DNA of 64,000 nt from Microbacterium allomyrinae (GCF_020682705.1 NZ_JAGTTN010000001.1:806001-870000), one strand, 5' to 3'. Shown: positions 54,045-63,618, counted from the first letter of the stretch. The notes: generated by a model not told the origin, from the sequence alone. Made by a program: numbers and translations.

Positions 54045-55547
54045 TCACTCGGCGACATCCCGGTTCACGTTCAGGACGAAGGCCCGGTCGGTCTCCTCGG
54101 GCGTGACGCCGGTGCGTGCAAGCCGCGAGTACCACCGACCGCTGTCCTTCACGGTCCGCTCCAGTGTGTCGAAGTCGACCCGTACGATGCCGAACCGCTT
54201 GGCGTAGCCGTAGCCCCACTCGAAGTTGTCGAGCAGCGACCAGACGAAGTAGCCGCGCAGGTCGACGCCCTGCCCGATCGCACGGTGCGCCGCGGTGAAG
54301 TGGCGGCGCAGGTAGTCGAGGCGCTCGGGGTCGGGCACCGACCCGTCTTCGGCGACGACGTCGTCGAACGCGGCACCGTTCTCGGTCACCATGAGCGGCT
54401 GATCGGGGAACTGGTCCTTCAGCGAGACGAGCAGCTCTTCCAGGCCTTCGGGCGCGATGTTCCAGCCCATGGTCGTATAAGGCCCGGGCTGCTGGACGAA
54501 CTCGACGAGCTGGTCGCTGCCGGGCCATGCCGTCCCGCCTGCGGCACCCTTGTGGCCGTCGTTGGTCTGCTTCGGCGAGACGCCGTCCCACAGCTGCACC
54601 GTCGCGGTGGAGTAGTAGTTGACGCCCAGCACATCGATCGGCTGGTTGATCGCCGCGAGGTCGCCGTCGCGCACGAACGACCAGTCGGTGACCGACGCGG
54701 TGTCCGCCAGCAGATCCGCCGGGTACGAGCCTTTCAACAGCGGGTGCGTGAAGGCCCGGTTCGCCAGGGCGTCGATACGGCGCACGGCCTCGGCCGCGCC
54801 GTCGCCGACGCCTCGCAGCACGTGGAAGTTCAGCGTGATCGAGTAGTCGGGGTCACCGGTCGAGGTCGCGCGCAGCGCCTGGACGGCGCGGCCGTGCGCG
54901 AGGTTGAGGTGGTGCACGGCGGCGAGCGCGGCGGCCGGCTCATGCCGTCCCGGTGCGTGCCCGCCCTGCCCGTAGCCGAGATAGGCCGAGCACCACGGCT
55001 CGTTCAAGGTCGTCCAGGTGTGCACGCGGTCGCCGAGGGCCGCGCCCATCACTTCGGCGTATCGTTCGAACGCGTCGGTCGTGGCGCGCACGGGCCAGCC
55101 CCCGGCATCCTCCAGCGCCTGCGGAAGGTCCCAGTGATAGAGCGTCGCGACAGGACGGATGCCGCGCTCGAGCAGGCCGTCGACCAGACGCGAGTAGAAG
55201 TCGATGCCGGCCTGATTCACCTCGCCGGTGCCGGTCGGCATGATCCGCGGCCACGCGATCGAGAACCGGTACGCGCCGAGGCCGAGCTCCTTCATGAGGT
55301 CGAGGTCGGAGTCGAGCCGGTGGTAGTGGTCGCACGCCACGTCGCCCGTGTCGCCGTTCCACACTTTGCCGGGCGTCTTGCTGAACGTGTCCCAGATCGA
55401 CGGGCCGCGGCCGGCCTCGTCGAACGCGCCCTCCACCTGATAGGACGCGGTGGCCGAGCCGAACGTGAAGCCCGGCGGGAATACGAGACCCGAGTCGCGG
55501 TAGTCGGGCGAGCCCTGCACAGGGGTGGAAGTGGTCACGGATGTCAT
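54045..55547 (-). CDS. GH1 beta-glucosidase
   Basis: A 500-aa (beta/alpha)8 glycosidase. The acid/base Glu is in TLNEPW (about 181) and the nucleophile Glu in VTENGAAF (about 387). [33 protein letters not shown] is the GH1 N-terminal signature. No signal peptide, so cytosolic. It splits beta-glucosides imported by the ABC system. The ATG at 55545-55547 overlaps the GH31 stop (ATGA). It is the last gene of the sugar operon. Confidence 0.93.
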   Translation of the reverse strand: MTSVTTSTPVQGSPDYRDSGLVFPPGFTFGSATASYQVEGAFDEAGRGPSIWDTFSKTPGKVWNGDTGDVACDHYHRLDSDLDLMKELGLGAYRFSIAWPRIMPTGTGEVNQAGIDFYSRLVDGLLERGIRPVATLYHWDLPQALEDAGGWPVRATTDAFERYAEVMGAALGDRVHTWTTLNEPWCSAYLGYGQGGHAPGRHEPAAALAAVHHLNLAHGRAVQALRATSTGDPDYSITLNFHVLRGVGDGAAEAVRRIDALANRAFTHPLLKGSYPADLLADTASVTDWSFVRDGDLAAINQPIDVLGVNYYSTATVQLWDGVSPKQTNDGHKGAAGGTAWPGSDQLVEFVQQPGPYTTMGWNIAPEGLEELLVSLKDQFPDQPLMVTENGAAFDDVVAEDGSVPDPERLDYLRRHFTAAHRAIGQGVDLRGYFVWSLLDNFEWGYGYAKRFGIVRVDFDTLERTVKDSGRWYSRLARTGVTPEETDRAFVLNVNRDVAE

Positions 55548-57781
55548 CGTGTCACCTGCGCGAGGTCGGCGGTGAAGTCCTGGGATCGGCCGTCGGGCGC
55601 GGTCACCGTGATGGTGCGTGAACCTCTCCCGCCGGGAAAGACCCTCAGCTCGAGCCCGTCGAGATAGTCGTAGTCGGGCCGGTCGGTTCGCGCGCCCCAC
55701 GGCAGCACCGTGCCCGGGCGGACGTACAGCGGGAGGCTGTCGAAACCGTGGGTCTCGCGGCGCCATGCTCCCCCCGAGACGGTCTCGCCGGTGAGCAGAT
55801 TCGTCCACTCGCCGTCGGGCAGGTAGAAGTCGACCTCACCGGCGGCGGAGAACACGGGAGCGACCAGGATGTCTCCGCCGAGCATGTACTGCCGGTCGAG
55901 GTGGAGCACGGCGGGGTCGTCGGGGAATTCGAGCAGCATGGGCCGCAGCACCGGCACACCCGTCGCCGCGGCATCCACTCCCGCCTGGAACAGGTAGGGC
56001 ATCAGGCGCATCTTGAGGTGGGTGAAGCGCCGGGTGACCTCGACGGCCTCGTCGTCGAACGCCCACGGCACGCGGTACGAGCCCGAGCCGTGGAAGCGGC
56101 TGTGGCTGCCGAGCAGGCCGAACGCCGTCCAGCGCTTGTAGACGGCGGCATCCGGCGTCCCCTCGAAACCGCCGATGTCGTGACTCCAATGCGCGAAGCC
56201 GCTGTAGGCGAGCGACAGCCCGCCGCGCAGGGTCTCGGCCATCGAGGCGAAGGTCGAGGTCGAGTCGCCGCCCCAGTGCACCGGCATCGTCTGGCCGCCC
56301 GCGGTCGCCGACCGCGCGAACAGCACCGCGTCGCCCGCGCCGCGCGCCTCGACCAGCACCGCGTGCACGGCTTCGTTGTACAGCTGCGCGTAGAGGTTGT
56401 GCATGCGCTGGGGATCAGCGCCGTCCGCCCACTCGACGTCGACGGGTATCCGCTCGCCGAAGTCGGTCTTGAAGCAGTCCACGCCCTGATCGATGAGACG
56501 GCGCAGGTGCGCCTGGTACCACGCGGTCGCGTCGGGGTTCGTGAAATCGACCAGGCCCATGCCCGCCTGCCAGAGATCCCATTGCCACACCGAGCCGTCC
56601 GGTCGCTTCACGAGGAAGCCCTGCTCAGCGGCCTCCGCGAACAGCGGCGAGCGCTGCCCGATGTACGGGTTGATCCACACGCAGACGCGAAGGTCCTTCT
56701 CGTGCAGACGCGCGAGCATGCCCTCGGGATCGGGGAACGTGCGGGGATCCCACTCGAAGTCGCACCAGTTGAACTCGCGCATCCAGAAGCAGTCGAAGTG
56801 GAACACCGACACCGGCAGCTCACGCGCGGCCATCTCATCGATGAACGACGTCACGGTGGCCTCGTCGTAGTCCGTCGTGAACGACGTCGACAGCCACAGT
56901 CCGTACGACCACGCCGGCACGACGGGCGGACGCCCGGTGAGCGCGGTGTAGCGCGACAGCACGTCCTTCGGCGTCGGACCGTCGATCACGAAATACTCGA
57001 GCACCTCGCCCGGCACGGAGAACTGCACCCGTTCGACGGCCTCGGAGCCGATCTCGAACGACACGTGTCCGGGGTCGTTGACCAGCACGCCGTAGCCGCG
57101 ATCGGTCAGGTAGAAGGGGACGCTCTTGTAGGCCTGCTCGCTCGAGGTGCCGCCGTCGGCGTTCCAGATCTCGACGCTCTGGCCGTTCTTCACGACCGGT
57201 CCGAACCTCTCGCCCAGGCCGTAGACGAGCTCGCCCACGCCCAGGTCGAGCTGCTCGTGGACGAAGACGCGCTCGACGGGTGCCGGCGCTCCGGTGCGGG
57301 CGTTGTCGACGATGCCGGTGTCGACCTGCGCATCGGCGGCGAGTCGCAGGTACCCCTGCGACTTGAGCCCGCTCGACGTCAGCACGCGGCCCTCGCGCTC
57401 GAACGACAGCGACCACGGCTGGCCTGCGGCGACGCGTGCAGTGAGGCCGCCGGTGGTCAGCACCCCGCCGTCGGCGGTGACGGATGCCTCGCCGGCCCCG
57501 CCTTCGACGGCACCGGGCAGACCGAACCCGCCGTGCCACGCTCCGCCGACGTGGTGCGCGATGCGCACGCGCACCACGCCCGCCAGCGGCGACGACAGGG
57601 TCACGGTGAGCACCGGGCGGTTGAGCGTGTCGCCGCGCTTGGCGATGACGGTCGTCGGCGCAGTGATCACGAGCCCCGGGCCGTCGGGGGTCGCGTCCGT
57701 CTCCCAGACGTCGTACGCCTCTTGCGCGTAAAGCGCGGTGACTCCGGGCCGGAGCTGCCAGAACCCGTCGGTGAACTTCAT
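55544..57781 (-). CDS. yicI: GH31 alpha-xylosidase
   Basis: A 745-aa GH31 enzyme. The nucleophile Asp is in [11 protein letters not shown] (about 439) and the acid/base Asp in [12 protein letters not shown] (about 505). The [26 protein letters not shown] stretch with KTDFGE is the YicI-type alpha-xylosidase pattern, not a typical alpha-glucosidase. Cytosolic; it should release xylose from xyloglucan oligosaccharides or isoprimeverose. The start ATG overlaps the permease stop (TAATG). Confidence 0.9.
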   Translation of the reverse strand: MKFTDGFWQLRPGVTALYAQEAYDVWETDATPDGPGLVITAPTTVIAKRGDTLNRPVLTVTLSSPLAGVVRVRIAHHVGGAWHGGFGLPGAVEGGAGEASVTADGGVLTTGGLTARVAAGQPWSLSFEREGRVLTSSGLKSQGYLRLAADAQVDTGIVDNARTGAPAPVERVFVHEQLDLGVGELVYGLGERFGPVVKNGQSVEIWNADGGTSSEQAYKSVPFYLTDRGYGVLVNDPGHVSFEIGSEAVERVQFSVPGEVLEYFVIDGPTPKDVLSRYTALTGRPPVVPAWSYGLWLSTSFTTDYDEATVTSFIDEMAARELPVSVFHFDCFWMREFNWCDFEWDPRTFPDPEGMLARLHEKDLRVCVWINPYIGQRSPLFAEAAEQGFLVKRPDGSVWQWDLWQAGMGLVDFTNPDATAWYQAHLRRLIDQGVDCFKTDFGERIPVDVEWADGADPQRMHNLYAQLYNEAVHAVLVEARGAGDAVLFARSATAGGQTMPVHWGGDSTSTFASMAETLRGGLSLAYSGFAHWSHDIGGFEGTPDAAVYKRWTAFGLLGSHSRFHGSGSYRVPWAFDDEAVEVTRRFTHLKMRLMPYLFQAGVDAAATGVPVLRPMLLEFPDDPAVLHLDRQYMLGGDILVAPVFSAAGEVDFYLPDGEWTNLLTGETVSGGAWRRETHGFDSLPLYVRPGTVLPWGARTDRPDYDYLDGLELRVFPGGRGSRTITVTAPDGRSQDFTADLAQVTR

Positions 57782-58692
57782 TACTTGACTGCTCCTGCCG
57801 TGATGCCGCGTGTGAGGGTGCGCTGGAAGATGAGGAAGAAGAGGAGGGTGGGGATGAGGCCGAGCAGTGCCGAGGCGCTCGTCGTCGTGACATCCATGAG
57901 CCGGTCGCCCTGCAGCACGCTGATCGCGACGGGCACGGTCTGGTTGGCGTTGGACACCAGGAACGTGAGTGGGATGAGGAACTCGTTCCACGTCCAGATG
58001 AAGAAGAAGATGAGCAGCACCGACAGGGTCGGGCGGCTGATCGGGAAGATCACGCGCCAGAGGATCTGCCATCGGCTCGCGCCGTCGATCGACGCCGCCT
58101 CGAGGACCTCCTTGGGGAAGGTGCCGTACACCGAGGAGAGCAGGTAGGTGCCGAAGGCCGCCTGGATGACCGTGAAGATGATGATGACCGACCACACGTT
58201 GTTGTACAGGCCGATGCCTTTGAACATGTAGTAGAGCGGATACAGCAGCGCCTCCTGCGGCAGCAGGTTCGCCAGCAGGAACAGAAGCACGATCCACGAG
58301 CGGCCCTTGACGCGGCCGATGCCGATCGCGAAGGCGTTGAGCACCGAGATGAGGACGGCGAGCACGGCGACCATCCCCGAGATGAAGACCGAGTTCCACA
58401 CCTTCTCGGGAAAGTTCACGCGCTCCCAGAACGCCGAGATGCCCTCGGTGTAGAAGCTCGTCGGAAGCGCCAGCGGACCGCCGTTGGAGTACTCCGCCGG
58501 CGACTTGAACGAGTTGACGAGGATCAGGTAGAACGGCGCGATGATGACGAGGGCGGCGACGATCGCGAACAGCAGCAGGAGCCAGTCGACCGGCTTCTTC
58601 TTGGTCAGGCCGCCGCGGGGCTTCGGCGCGCGGGCCGTCCTGCGCTTCTCCGCCTTCGCTTCGACGGGGATCACGGGGAGCGTCGAGACCAT
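57781..58692 (-). CDS. Carbohydrate ABC transporter permease (MalG-like)
   Basis: A 303-aa permease with six helices. The EAA loop is EAASIDGASRWQILWRVIFPISRPTL (about 201-227). It partners the other permease and the lipoprotein. No ATPase gene is present, so it probably uses a shared MsmK/MsiK-like ATPase. TGATG overlap with the upstream permease. Confidence 0.92.
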   Translation of the reverse strand: MVSTLPVIPVEAKAEKRRTARAPKPRGGLTKKKPVDWLLLLFAIVAALVIIAPFYLILVNSFKSPAEYSNGGPLALPTSFYTEGISAFWERVNFPEKVWNSVFISGMVAVLAVLISVLNAFAIGIGRVKGRSWIVLLFLLANLLPQEALLYPLYYMFKGIGLYNNVWSVIIIFTVIQAAFGTYLLSSVYGTFPKEVLEAASIDGASRWQILWRVIFPISRPTLSVLLIFFFIWTWNEFLIPLTFLVSNANQTVPVAISVLQGDRLMDVTTTSASALLGLIPTLLFFLIFQRTLTRGITAGAVK

Positions 58693-59675
58693 CACAGGCC
58701 CGCCCTTTCCTTGCGCTCCGCGGCGTTCTGCGCGCGGATGAACAGCACCGAGACGATCGCGATCACGATCGTGAGGGCGGTCGCGATGGTCGCGCCGTAG
58801 CCGACCTGCTGCGCCTGGAAGAACTCGGTGTAGGCGTAGTACGCCGGGACGATCGTGGAGGTGCCGGGGCCACCGCGCGTGAGCACGTAGACCGGTCCGA
58901 AGACCTTGAGCGCGGCGATCGTGCACGTCAGGGTGACGACGTAGATCTCGGGGCGGATGATGCTCACCGTGATGGCGCGGAAGCGCTGGAACCAGTTGGC
59001 GCCGTCGAGCTCGGCGGCTTCGTAGAGTTCAGGATCGACGCGCTGCAGTGCCGCCATGAAGACGACCACCGGGTAGCCGATCTGGATCCACACCAGCACG
59101 ACCATGAGACTGGGAAGAGCGGTGGCCGGATCGCCGAGCCAGTTGTGGGCGAGGCCGCCGAGCCCGATGTTCGTGAGGATCTCATTGAGAGCGCCGTCCT
59201 GCGGGCGCAGGATCCAGCCGATCACGACGCCGGCGATCGCTGCGGGCAGGATCTGCGGCAGGTAGTAGGTCGCCCGCAGGAAGCTCGCGGACTTTCCGCC
59301 GAACTTGCGTCCGACGAGGTCGAACAGCAGCGCGGCGAGGATCAGGCCGATGAGCGTCGGCACGATGACCATGGCCACGATCATCCAGATGCTGTTCGCG
59401 AACGACGTCCAGAACTTCGCGTCGCCGAACAGCTCGATCCAGTTCTCGAGGCCGATGAACTCCGGCGGCTTGATGCCGCGCCACGAGGTGAAGCTCAGGT
59501 AGATGTTCCAGCCCAGCGGCACGAGCACGACGAGGGTGAGCAGCACGAAGCCCGGAAGCAGATACAGCCAGTACGAGCCTCGGCCGCCCCGGCCGCGCTG
59601 CGGGATCAGCGGCTCCTCCGCGGGAAGCCGGGTGCGCGGGGCTCTGGCCTTGCGCACGAAGGGAACGGCGGTCAT
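58692..59675 (-). CDS. Carbohydrate ABC transporter permease (MalF-like)
   Basis: A 327-aa permease. YWLYLLPGFVLLTLVVLVPLGWNIYLSF is the first helix, and the EAA loop is YEAAELDGANWFQRFRAITVSIIRPEI (about 217-243). It is the first permease of the operon, with ATG at 59673-59675. A stable hairpin separates it from the binding-protein gene. Confidence 0.92.
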   Translation of the reverse strand: MTAVPFVRKARAPRTRLPAEEPLIPQRGRGGRGSYWLYLLPGFVLLTLVVLVPLGWNIYLSFTSWRGIKPPEFIGLENWIELFGDAKFWTSFANSIWMIVAMVIVPTLIGLILAALLFDLVGRKFGGKSASFLRATYYLPQILPAAIAGVVIGWILRPQDGALNEILTNIGLGGLAHNWLGDPATALPSLMVVLVWIQIGYPVVVFMAALQRVDPELYEAAELDGANWFQRFRAITVSIIRPEIYVVTLTCTIAALKVFGPVYVLTRGGPGTSTIVPAYYAYTEFFQAQQVGYGATIATALTIVIAIVSVLFIRAQNAAERKERAGL

Positions 59676-59756
59676 GTCCTTCTCCTGAGGGGTGAAGCGA
59701 GCGTGGATGCCGCAGCAGCGGCCGTCTCGTCGGACGTCGGGTCACGGCATCCGGTG

Positions 59757-59788
59757 TCGGGCGGCCCGCCCGAGAGCGGGCCGCCCGA
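59757..59788 (-). terminator. 13-bp hairpin between the binding-protein and permease genes
   Basis: TCGGGCGGCCCGC (59757-59769) and GCGGGCCGCCCGA (59776-59788) are exact arms with a 6-nt loop. It lies just after the binding-protein stop (59793). It probably stabilises or partly terminates the transcript so that binding protein is made in excess over permeases. Confidence 0.8.
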
Positions 59789-59792
59789 GGGG

Positions 59793-61103
59793 TCAGCGGA
59801 AGTCCGCCACGTAGGACTCGTACTCGTCACCGAGCGACGTCTGCACCTCTGCAGGGGTCTTGGTGCCGTTGACGAGTTCCTGCAGCTCTGCGACGAGCGA
59901 GTCGTAGAACGTCGGGGTGGGCCAGTCGGGATAGAACGAGAGGCCGTCCTTGTCATTGACCGCGTTGAACGCCTGAATCAGCTCGAGGCTCTTCGCATCG
60001 GTGATGTCGGCCTCATCGGCCGCGACGGGCAGTCCGCCGTTGTTGCCGATGAGCGCCTGGATCTCGGGGCGCATCGTGATGTCGATGAACTGGTAGGCGA
60101 GGTCCTTGCTGCCCGAGCGCTCCGGGACGACCCAGAGGTTGCCCGACGAGCCCAGGCTCAGGTCGCTGTCGGGGAACGGGAACACTCCCCAGTCGAAGCC
60201 GTCGATCTCGTCGACGAAGCGGCCGTACCACCAGCTGCCCGAGATGAAGATCGGTGCGGTGCCGTTGATGAACGAGACGCCGGCGTCCTCGGCCTTGAGG
60301 CCGGTGACGTCCTTCGAGATGTAGCCCTGGTCGACCCAGTCCGCCAGAGTCTCGGTGGCGTACGTGATCTCCTCGCCCTCCCAGTCCACGGGGTTCTCGT
60401 AGAGCTGGTAGTCGTTCACGAACTGGCGGTCGGCCTGGCTCAGCGCCAGCTGGTACCAGACCTGGCCGAGCGGGTACTCGAGGCCGGCCGTCGCGAGCGG
60501 CGTCACACCCTGATCGGCGAAGGCGCCGAGCACGTCCACGAACTCGTCGTAGGTCGTCGGGACCGCGAGGCCCGCCTCGGCGAAGGCATCCTTGTTGTAG
60601 TAGACCGTGACGAACTCGCCGTAGTTCGGGATGCCGTACCAGGCGCCCGAGCCCATCACGCCGTCTTCGTCGTAACGCGCGGTGGTCTGCAGCGCGGGAG
60701 CGAGCTTGTCGTCCCAGCCGTACTCCTCGACGGCATCTCCGATGTCGGCGAGCAGGCCTTGACTCGCGAGCAGGCCCGCGGTCGCGTTGCCCTTGTTGTA
60801 CTCCATGATGTCGGGAGCCTCGTCTGAGTTGAGCACCTGGCTCGCCGTGGAGCGGATCTGCTCGAAGCTCTTCTCCTCGAACTCGACGGTCGCGCCCGTC
60901 TCCTCTTCGAAGACCTTGATCGCCTCGTCCCAGGCGATGCCCATCGCGCTGTTCGCACCTTCGAAGTGCCACAGGGTGAGCGTGTTGTCGTCGGATTCCT
61001 CGCCGGATCCGCCGGCGCACGCCGACAGCGCGATCGCGCCGATCGTCAGTGCGCCGACGGCGGCGAGGCCGCGCCGGGCGTTCTTGCGTGTGATTCGTGC
61101 CAT
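59793..61103 (-). CDS. Extracellular sugar-binding lipoprotein
   Basis: A 436-aa family-1 solute-binding protein. The N-terminus MARITRKNARRGLAAVGALTIGAIALSACAGGSGE is a lipoprotein signal with the lipobox LSAC (Cys29). The mature part (WHFEGANSAMGIAWDEAIKVFEEETG, ISGSWWYGRFVDEIDGFDWGVFPFP) matches sugar-binding proteins of xyloglucan/oligosaccharide systems. The ribosome site AAGGAG is 9 nt before the ATG. First gene of the operon after lacI; a 14-bp operator lies 82 bp upstream. Confidence 0.92.
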   Translation of the reverse strand: MARITRKNARRGLAAVGALTIGAIALSACAGGSGEESDDNTLTLWHFEGANSAMGIAWDEAIKVFEEETGATVEFEEKSFEQIRSTASQVLNSDEAPDIMEYNKGNATAGLLASQGLLADIGDAVEEYGWDDKLAPALQTTARYDEDGVMGSGAWYGIPNYGEFVTVYYNKDAFAEAGLAVPTTYDEFVDVLGAFADQGVTPLATAGLEYPLGQVWYQLALSQADRQFVNDYQLYENPVDWEGEEITYATETLADWVDQGYISKDVTGLKAEDAGVSFINGTAPIFISGSWWYGRFVDEIDGFDWGVFPFPDSDLSLGSSGNLWVVPERSGSKDLAYQFIDITMRPEIQALIGNNGGLPVAADEADITDAKSLELIQAFNAVNDKDGLSFYPDWPTPTFYDSLVAELQELVNGTKTPAEVQTSLGDEYESYVADFR

Positions 61104-61184
61104 CAGTGGCACTCCTTTCTCAGTGACCTGCGTTGGTCTCTCTGCGACCTGGTGCGGTCGAGGGGTGGGGATTCGGTTGTGTTG

Positions 61185-61198
61185 TCGAAGCGCTTCGA
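61185..61198. promoter_or_regulatory. LacI-family operator upstream of the sugar operon
   Basis: TCGAAGCGCTTCGA is a perfect palindrome centred on CG with the LacI-family core AAGCGCTT. It lies 82 bp before the binding-protein ATG, between that gene and the end of lacI. Confidence 0.75.
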
Positions 61199-61235
61199 TA
61201 ACGGACACGAAGCAAGGATCGGATGCCGCGGCGAT

Positions 61236-62273
61236 TCAGCTCGCCGCAGTCTCCGACGATGGTGTCGCCGGCGGGGCGACGGACCCCTGCGGGCTGTACG
61301 TGGGCGCGATGAGGCGGACTCCGGGCTCGGGCCGGTCCGGTCCGAGCGCCTGAATGGCCAGTTCGACCGCGAGGTCGCACGATGTCTGCGGCACGAGCGG
61401 AATCGAGTCGACGGAGACCGGCAACGCGGTCGTGTCGAACGACGCGCCGACCGAGATCACCGACACATCCTGGGGAACACGAAGGCCGCGGGATTCGATC
61501 TCGGCGAGCACGGCGGAGTGCGCCTCGTCGGAGCAGTGAAGGATGAGCGCGGTCGCACCGCCGGCGAGCAGGTCGCCCGTCGTGCGGCGAACCCAGGCGC
61601 GGTCGGCGTGCTTGATCCCCGATGTGCCGTGTGCGACGTCGGCGTCCCGCTCGCCGGCCCGGGCGAGCACGCTCGCGCGCACCCTCGGCGGGAAGTTCGA
61701 TTTCACGTACGCGGTCTCGGTCTGTCCGACGAGCCCGATGGATGCGTGGCCCGCATCGACGAGGACGTCCACCGCCCGGGCGGCGGCCGCCTCGAAGTCC
61801 AGGTCGACGCAGACGAGGCCGTCGTGGTCGTCGGGGATCCCGATGAACACCGTCGGCGTGCTGATCTGACGCGCAAGGGCGACCCGAGGGTCGTCGGGGG
61901 CGACGTCGAGCACGAGGATCGCGTCGACGAGACCGTTCGCGGCCACACGGCTCATGCCGGCCTGGGCCTGTTCGTCGGTGAGCAGCAGGATGTCGTAGTC
62001 ATTGCGTCGAGCGGCGATCGCCGTGGCGAGCACGAACGACATGTGCGTCGGCGCATGCGTGTCGTTGCGCAGCGGCTCGGTCAGGGCGAAGATCTGGGTG
62101 CGGGAGCCTGCGAGCATGCGAGCTCCGGCGTTCGGGCTGTACCCGAGTTCGAGCACGGCGGCCTCGATGCGCCGGCGGGTGTCGGGCGCCACCGGCCGCT
62201 TTCCGCTCAATGCGTACGACACCGTGCTGATGGACACCCCGGCGACCTCAGCCACCTCGTTGATGTTCGCCAC
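61236..62273 (-). CDS. LacI-family repressor of the sugar operon
   Basis: A 345-aa regulator. The HTH is ANINEVAEVAGVSISTVSYALSGKRPVAPDTRRRIEAAVLELGYSPN (about 2-48), including the hinge. The C-terminal domain is a periplasmic-binding-like sugar sensor (QIFALTEPLRNDTHAPTHMSFVLATAIA). Its own upstream region holds a second, near-identical palindrome, so autoregulation is likely. GTG start at 62273. Confidence 0.92.
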   Translation of the reverse strand: MANINEVAEVAGVSISTVSYALSGKRPVAPDTRRRIEAAVLELGYSPNAGARMLAGSRTQIFALTEPLRNDTHAPTHMSFVLATAIAARRNDYDILLLTDEQAQAGMSRVAANGLVDAILVLDVAPDDPRVALARQISTPTVFIGIPDDHDGLVCVDLDFEAAAARAVDVLVDAGHASIGLVGQTETAYVKSNFPPRVRASVLARAGERDADVAHGTSGIKHADRAWVRRTTGDLLAGGATALILHCSDEAHSAVLAEIESRGLRVPQDVSVISVGASFDTTALPVSVDSIPLVPQTSCDLAVELAIQALGPDRPEPGVRLIAPTYSPQGSVAPPATPSSETAAS

Positions 62274-62304
62274 GTTGACCTCGTCGTCGTTCGCCTACAG
62301 GGTT

Positions 62305-62318
62305 GCGAAGCGCTTCGC
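62305..62318. promoter_or_regulatory. LacI-family operator upstream of lacI
   Basis: GCGAAGCGCTTCGC is a perfect palindrome. An imperfect repeat (CGGAAACGCTTCGA, 62318-62331) abuts it. Same core as the sugar-operon operator, so autoregulation is likely. Confidence 0.7.
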
Positions 62319-62456
62319 GGAAACGCTTCGACGGCATGTTAGGCAGGTCTCGACCCGGAGCGCAAGCCTTTTGTCGAACTCGACAACAAATCCCCGAGCC
62401 GGCGACTGAGCAATCTGTCACATTCCGTCATCATCGGGACGCGGCCTCCGGGCGAT

Positions 62457-62486
62457 TTGACGCATTCAGACCCTTTCCGACATAAT
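62457..62486 (+). promoter_or_regulatory. Promoter of the leader-peptide transcript
   Basis: TTGACG (62457-62462) and CATAAT (62481-62486) with an 18-bp spacer. The ATG of the leader ORF is at 62494, 8 nt past the -10, so the transcript is probably leaderless. Confidence 0.65.
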
Positions 62487-62493
62487 CAGCCTC

Positions 62494-62595
62494 ATGACTG
62501 ACAACGCGCATTCTCTGTCCGCCTGGGAGGCGAACAGGACTGCCGGCATGATGATGGCCGGCAGCGTTGTCATGTGTTGTCGAATGTGCCACTAG
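62494..62595 (+). CDS. Leaderless Cys-rich leader peptide (33 aa)
   Basis: A 33-codon ORF starting 8 nt after a good -10, without a ribosome site, as expected for leaderless translation. The encoded peptide ends VVMCCRMCH, so three of its last six codons are Cys. In mycobacteria, leaderless sORFs ending in Cys codons act as Cys-sensing attenuators for downstream genes. A 7-bp hairpin TGCCGGC/GCCGGCA (62541-62547, 62557-62563) is inside the ORF. Downstream is an orphan winged-helix gene. The similarity is to the mechanism, not to a named homologue. Confidence 0.65.
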   Translation: MTDNAHSLSAWEANRTAGMMMAGSVVMCCRMCH

Positions 62596-62609
62596 CACGG
62601 TGACCCGCC

Positions 62610-62699
62610 GGACTCCTCCTCCGCTTCTGAAACACGGCCAGCAGGAGTCCCCCCGAAGCACCGGTTTCGTGCGTCGATCACGCGCACCGGGACTGCTTC
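62610..62699 (+). ncRNA. Structured 5' leader between the Cys peptide and the regulator gene
   Basis: The 216 nt between the leader stop and the next ATG contain strong hairpins. GGACTCCT (62610-62617) pairs with AGGAGTCC (62643-62650). GAAGCA CCGGT (62655-62665) pairs with ACCGG and TGCTTC (62686-62699) around an inner CGTG/CACG stem (62668-62671, 62679-62682). A smaller AGCCT/AGGCT stem lies at 62724-62737. This fits an attenuator whose folding depends on ribosome stalling at the Cys codons. Confidence 0.5.
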
Positions 62700-62811
62700 G
62701 CACACCGCCCAATGTCGGGCACCAGCCTCCAGAGGCTCCCTGCCACTCAGGGCCGCAGCACAGCCGAACCCGCCGTCATACCGGCCGGTTCCCTCCCACA
62801 AGGACATCGTC

Positions 62812-63546
62812 ATGTCGACCATCGCTCTCCTCGACCGCCCCGCCGCTTCTTCCGTCCGCCACCTTCGCGCCGTGAACCACCCGGCCACCGTGGACGCCAC
62901 CGCAACCCCCGAACCGGCCCAGGCCGCCCGCACGCTCCCCGCCGGCACGTCGCCCCGCGGCTTCGCCCTCTACGTCGGCATCGACGAGGCCAAGGCCGCC
63001 GCGTCCGGCGTGAGCCTGGGCGTCCTCGTCGAGGCGCTGCGCCGTACGCTCGGCGAGCTCGCCCCCGACGCCGAGACCTACGCCACCGTCGCCCTCGCGC
63101 CCGTCGGCTCGGGTGGCCGCGATGTCGACGTCGTGCGCCTTGCGCTGCACGAGCCGTCGGCGATCGCCCGCACCAAGCAGGAAGAGCCCGAAGACGAGGA
63201 CCGCGCCGCCGGCGGCGTGGTGGTCGACATCTCGCGCAAGCGCGTGCTCATCGACGGCGACTCGGCCGCGTTCACCTTCAAGGAGTTCGAGCTGCTGCAG
63301 TACCTCGTGCTGCGCGAAGGCCGCACCATCGAGCGCACCGAGCTCGTGTCGTCGCTGTGGCAGGCCACCGACGACGACGCCCCGGGTGAGCGCACCATCG
63401 ACGTGCACGTGCGACGTCTGCGCGCCAAGCTCGGCCGATACGAAGACATCGTTCGCACCGTGCGCGGCGTCGGGTACCGCTTCGACCGCCACGCCGACGT
63501 CGTCATCCGCTACGGCCACGGCACGCCTTCGCCCGACCGCTTCTGA
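62812..63546 (+). CDS. Orphan winged-helix (OmpR-type) regulator with unknown N-terminal domain
   Basis: A 244-aa protein. The C-terminal OmpR/PhoB winged helix reads GVVVDISRKRVLIDGDSAAFTFKEFELLQYLVLREGRTIERTELVSSLWQATDDDAPGERTIDVHVRRLRAKLGRYEDIVRTVRGVGYRFDRH (about 136-228). The N-terminal 125 residues are not a receiver domain: no phosphoacceptor Asp pattern. A folded part (GFALYVGIDEAKAAASGVSLGVLVEALRRTLGEL) follows a low-complexity start. No sensor kinase gene is adjacent. ATG at 62812, AAGGAC 6 nt upstream. The preceding Cys leader suggests control by sulfur status. Confidence 0.82.
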   Translation: MSTIALLDRPAASSVRHLRAVNHPATVDATATPEPAQAARTLPAGTSPRGFALYVGIDEAKAAASGVSLGVLVEALRRTLGELAPDAETYATVALAPVGSGGRDVDVVRLALHEPSAIARTKQEEPEDEDRAAGGVVVDISRKRVLIDGDSAAFTFKEFELLQYLVLREGRTIERTELVSSLWQATDDDAPGERTIDVHVRRLRAKLGRYEDIVRTVRGVGYRFDRHADVVIRYGHGTPSPDRF

Positions 63547-63618
63547 TCCGACGCGTCCCGTCGGGTTCGCACGCGACGACTCGGCGGATGTCGGAGGGCT
63601 CGGCGTAGGGTGGGCGGC

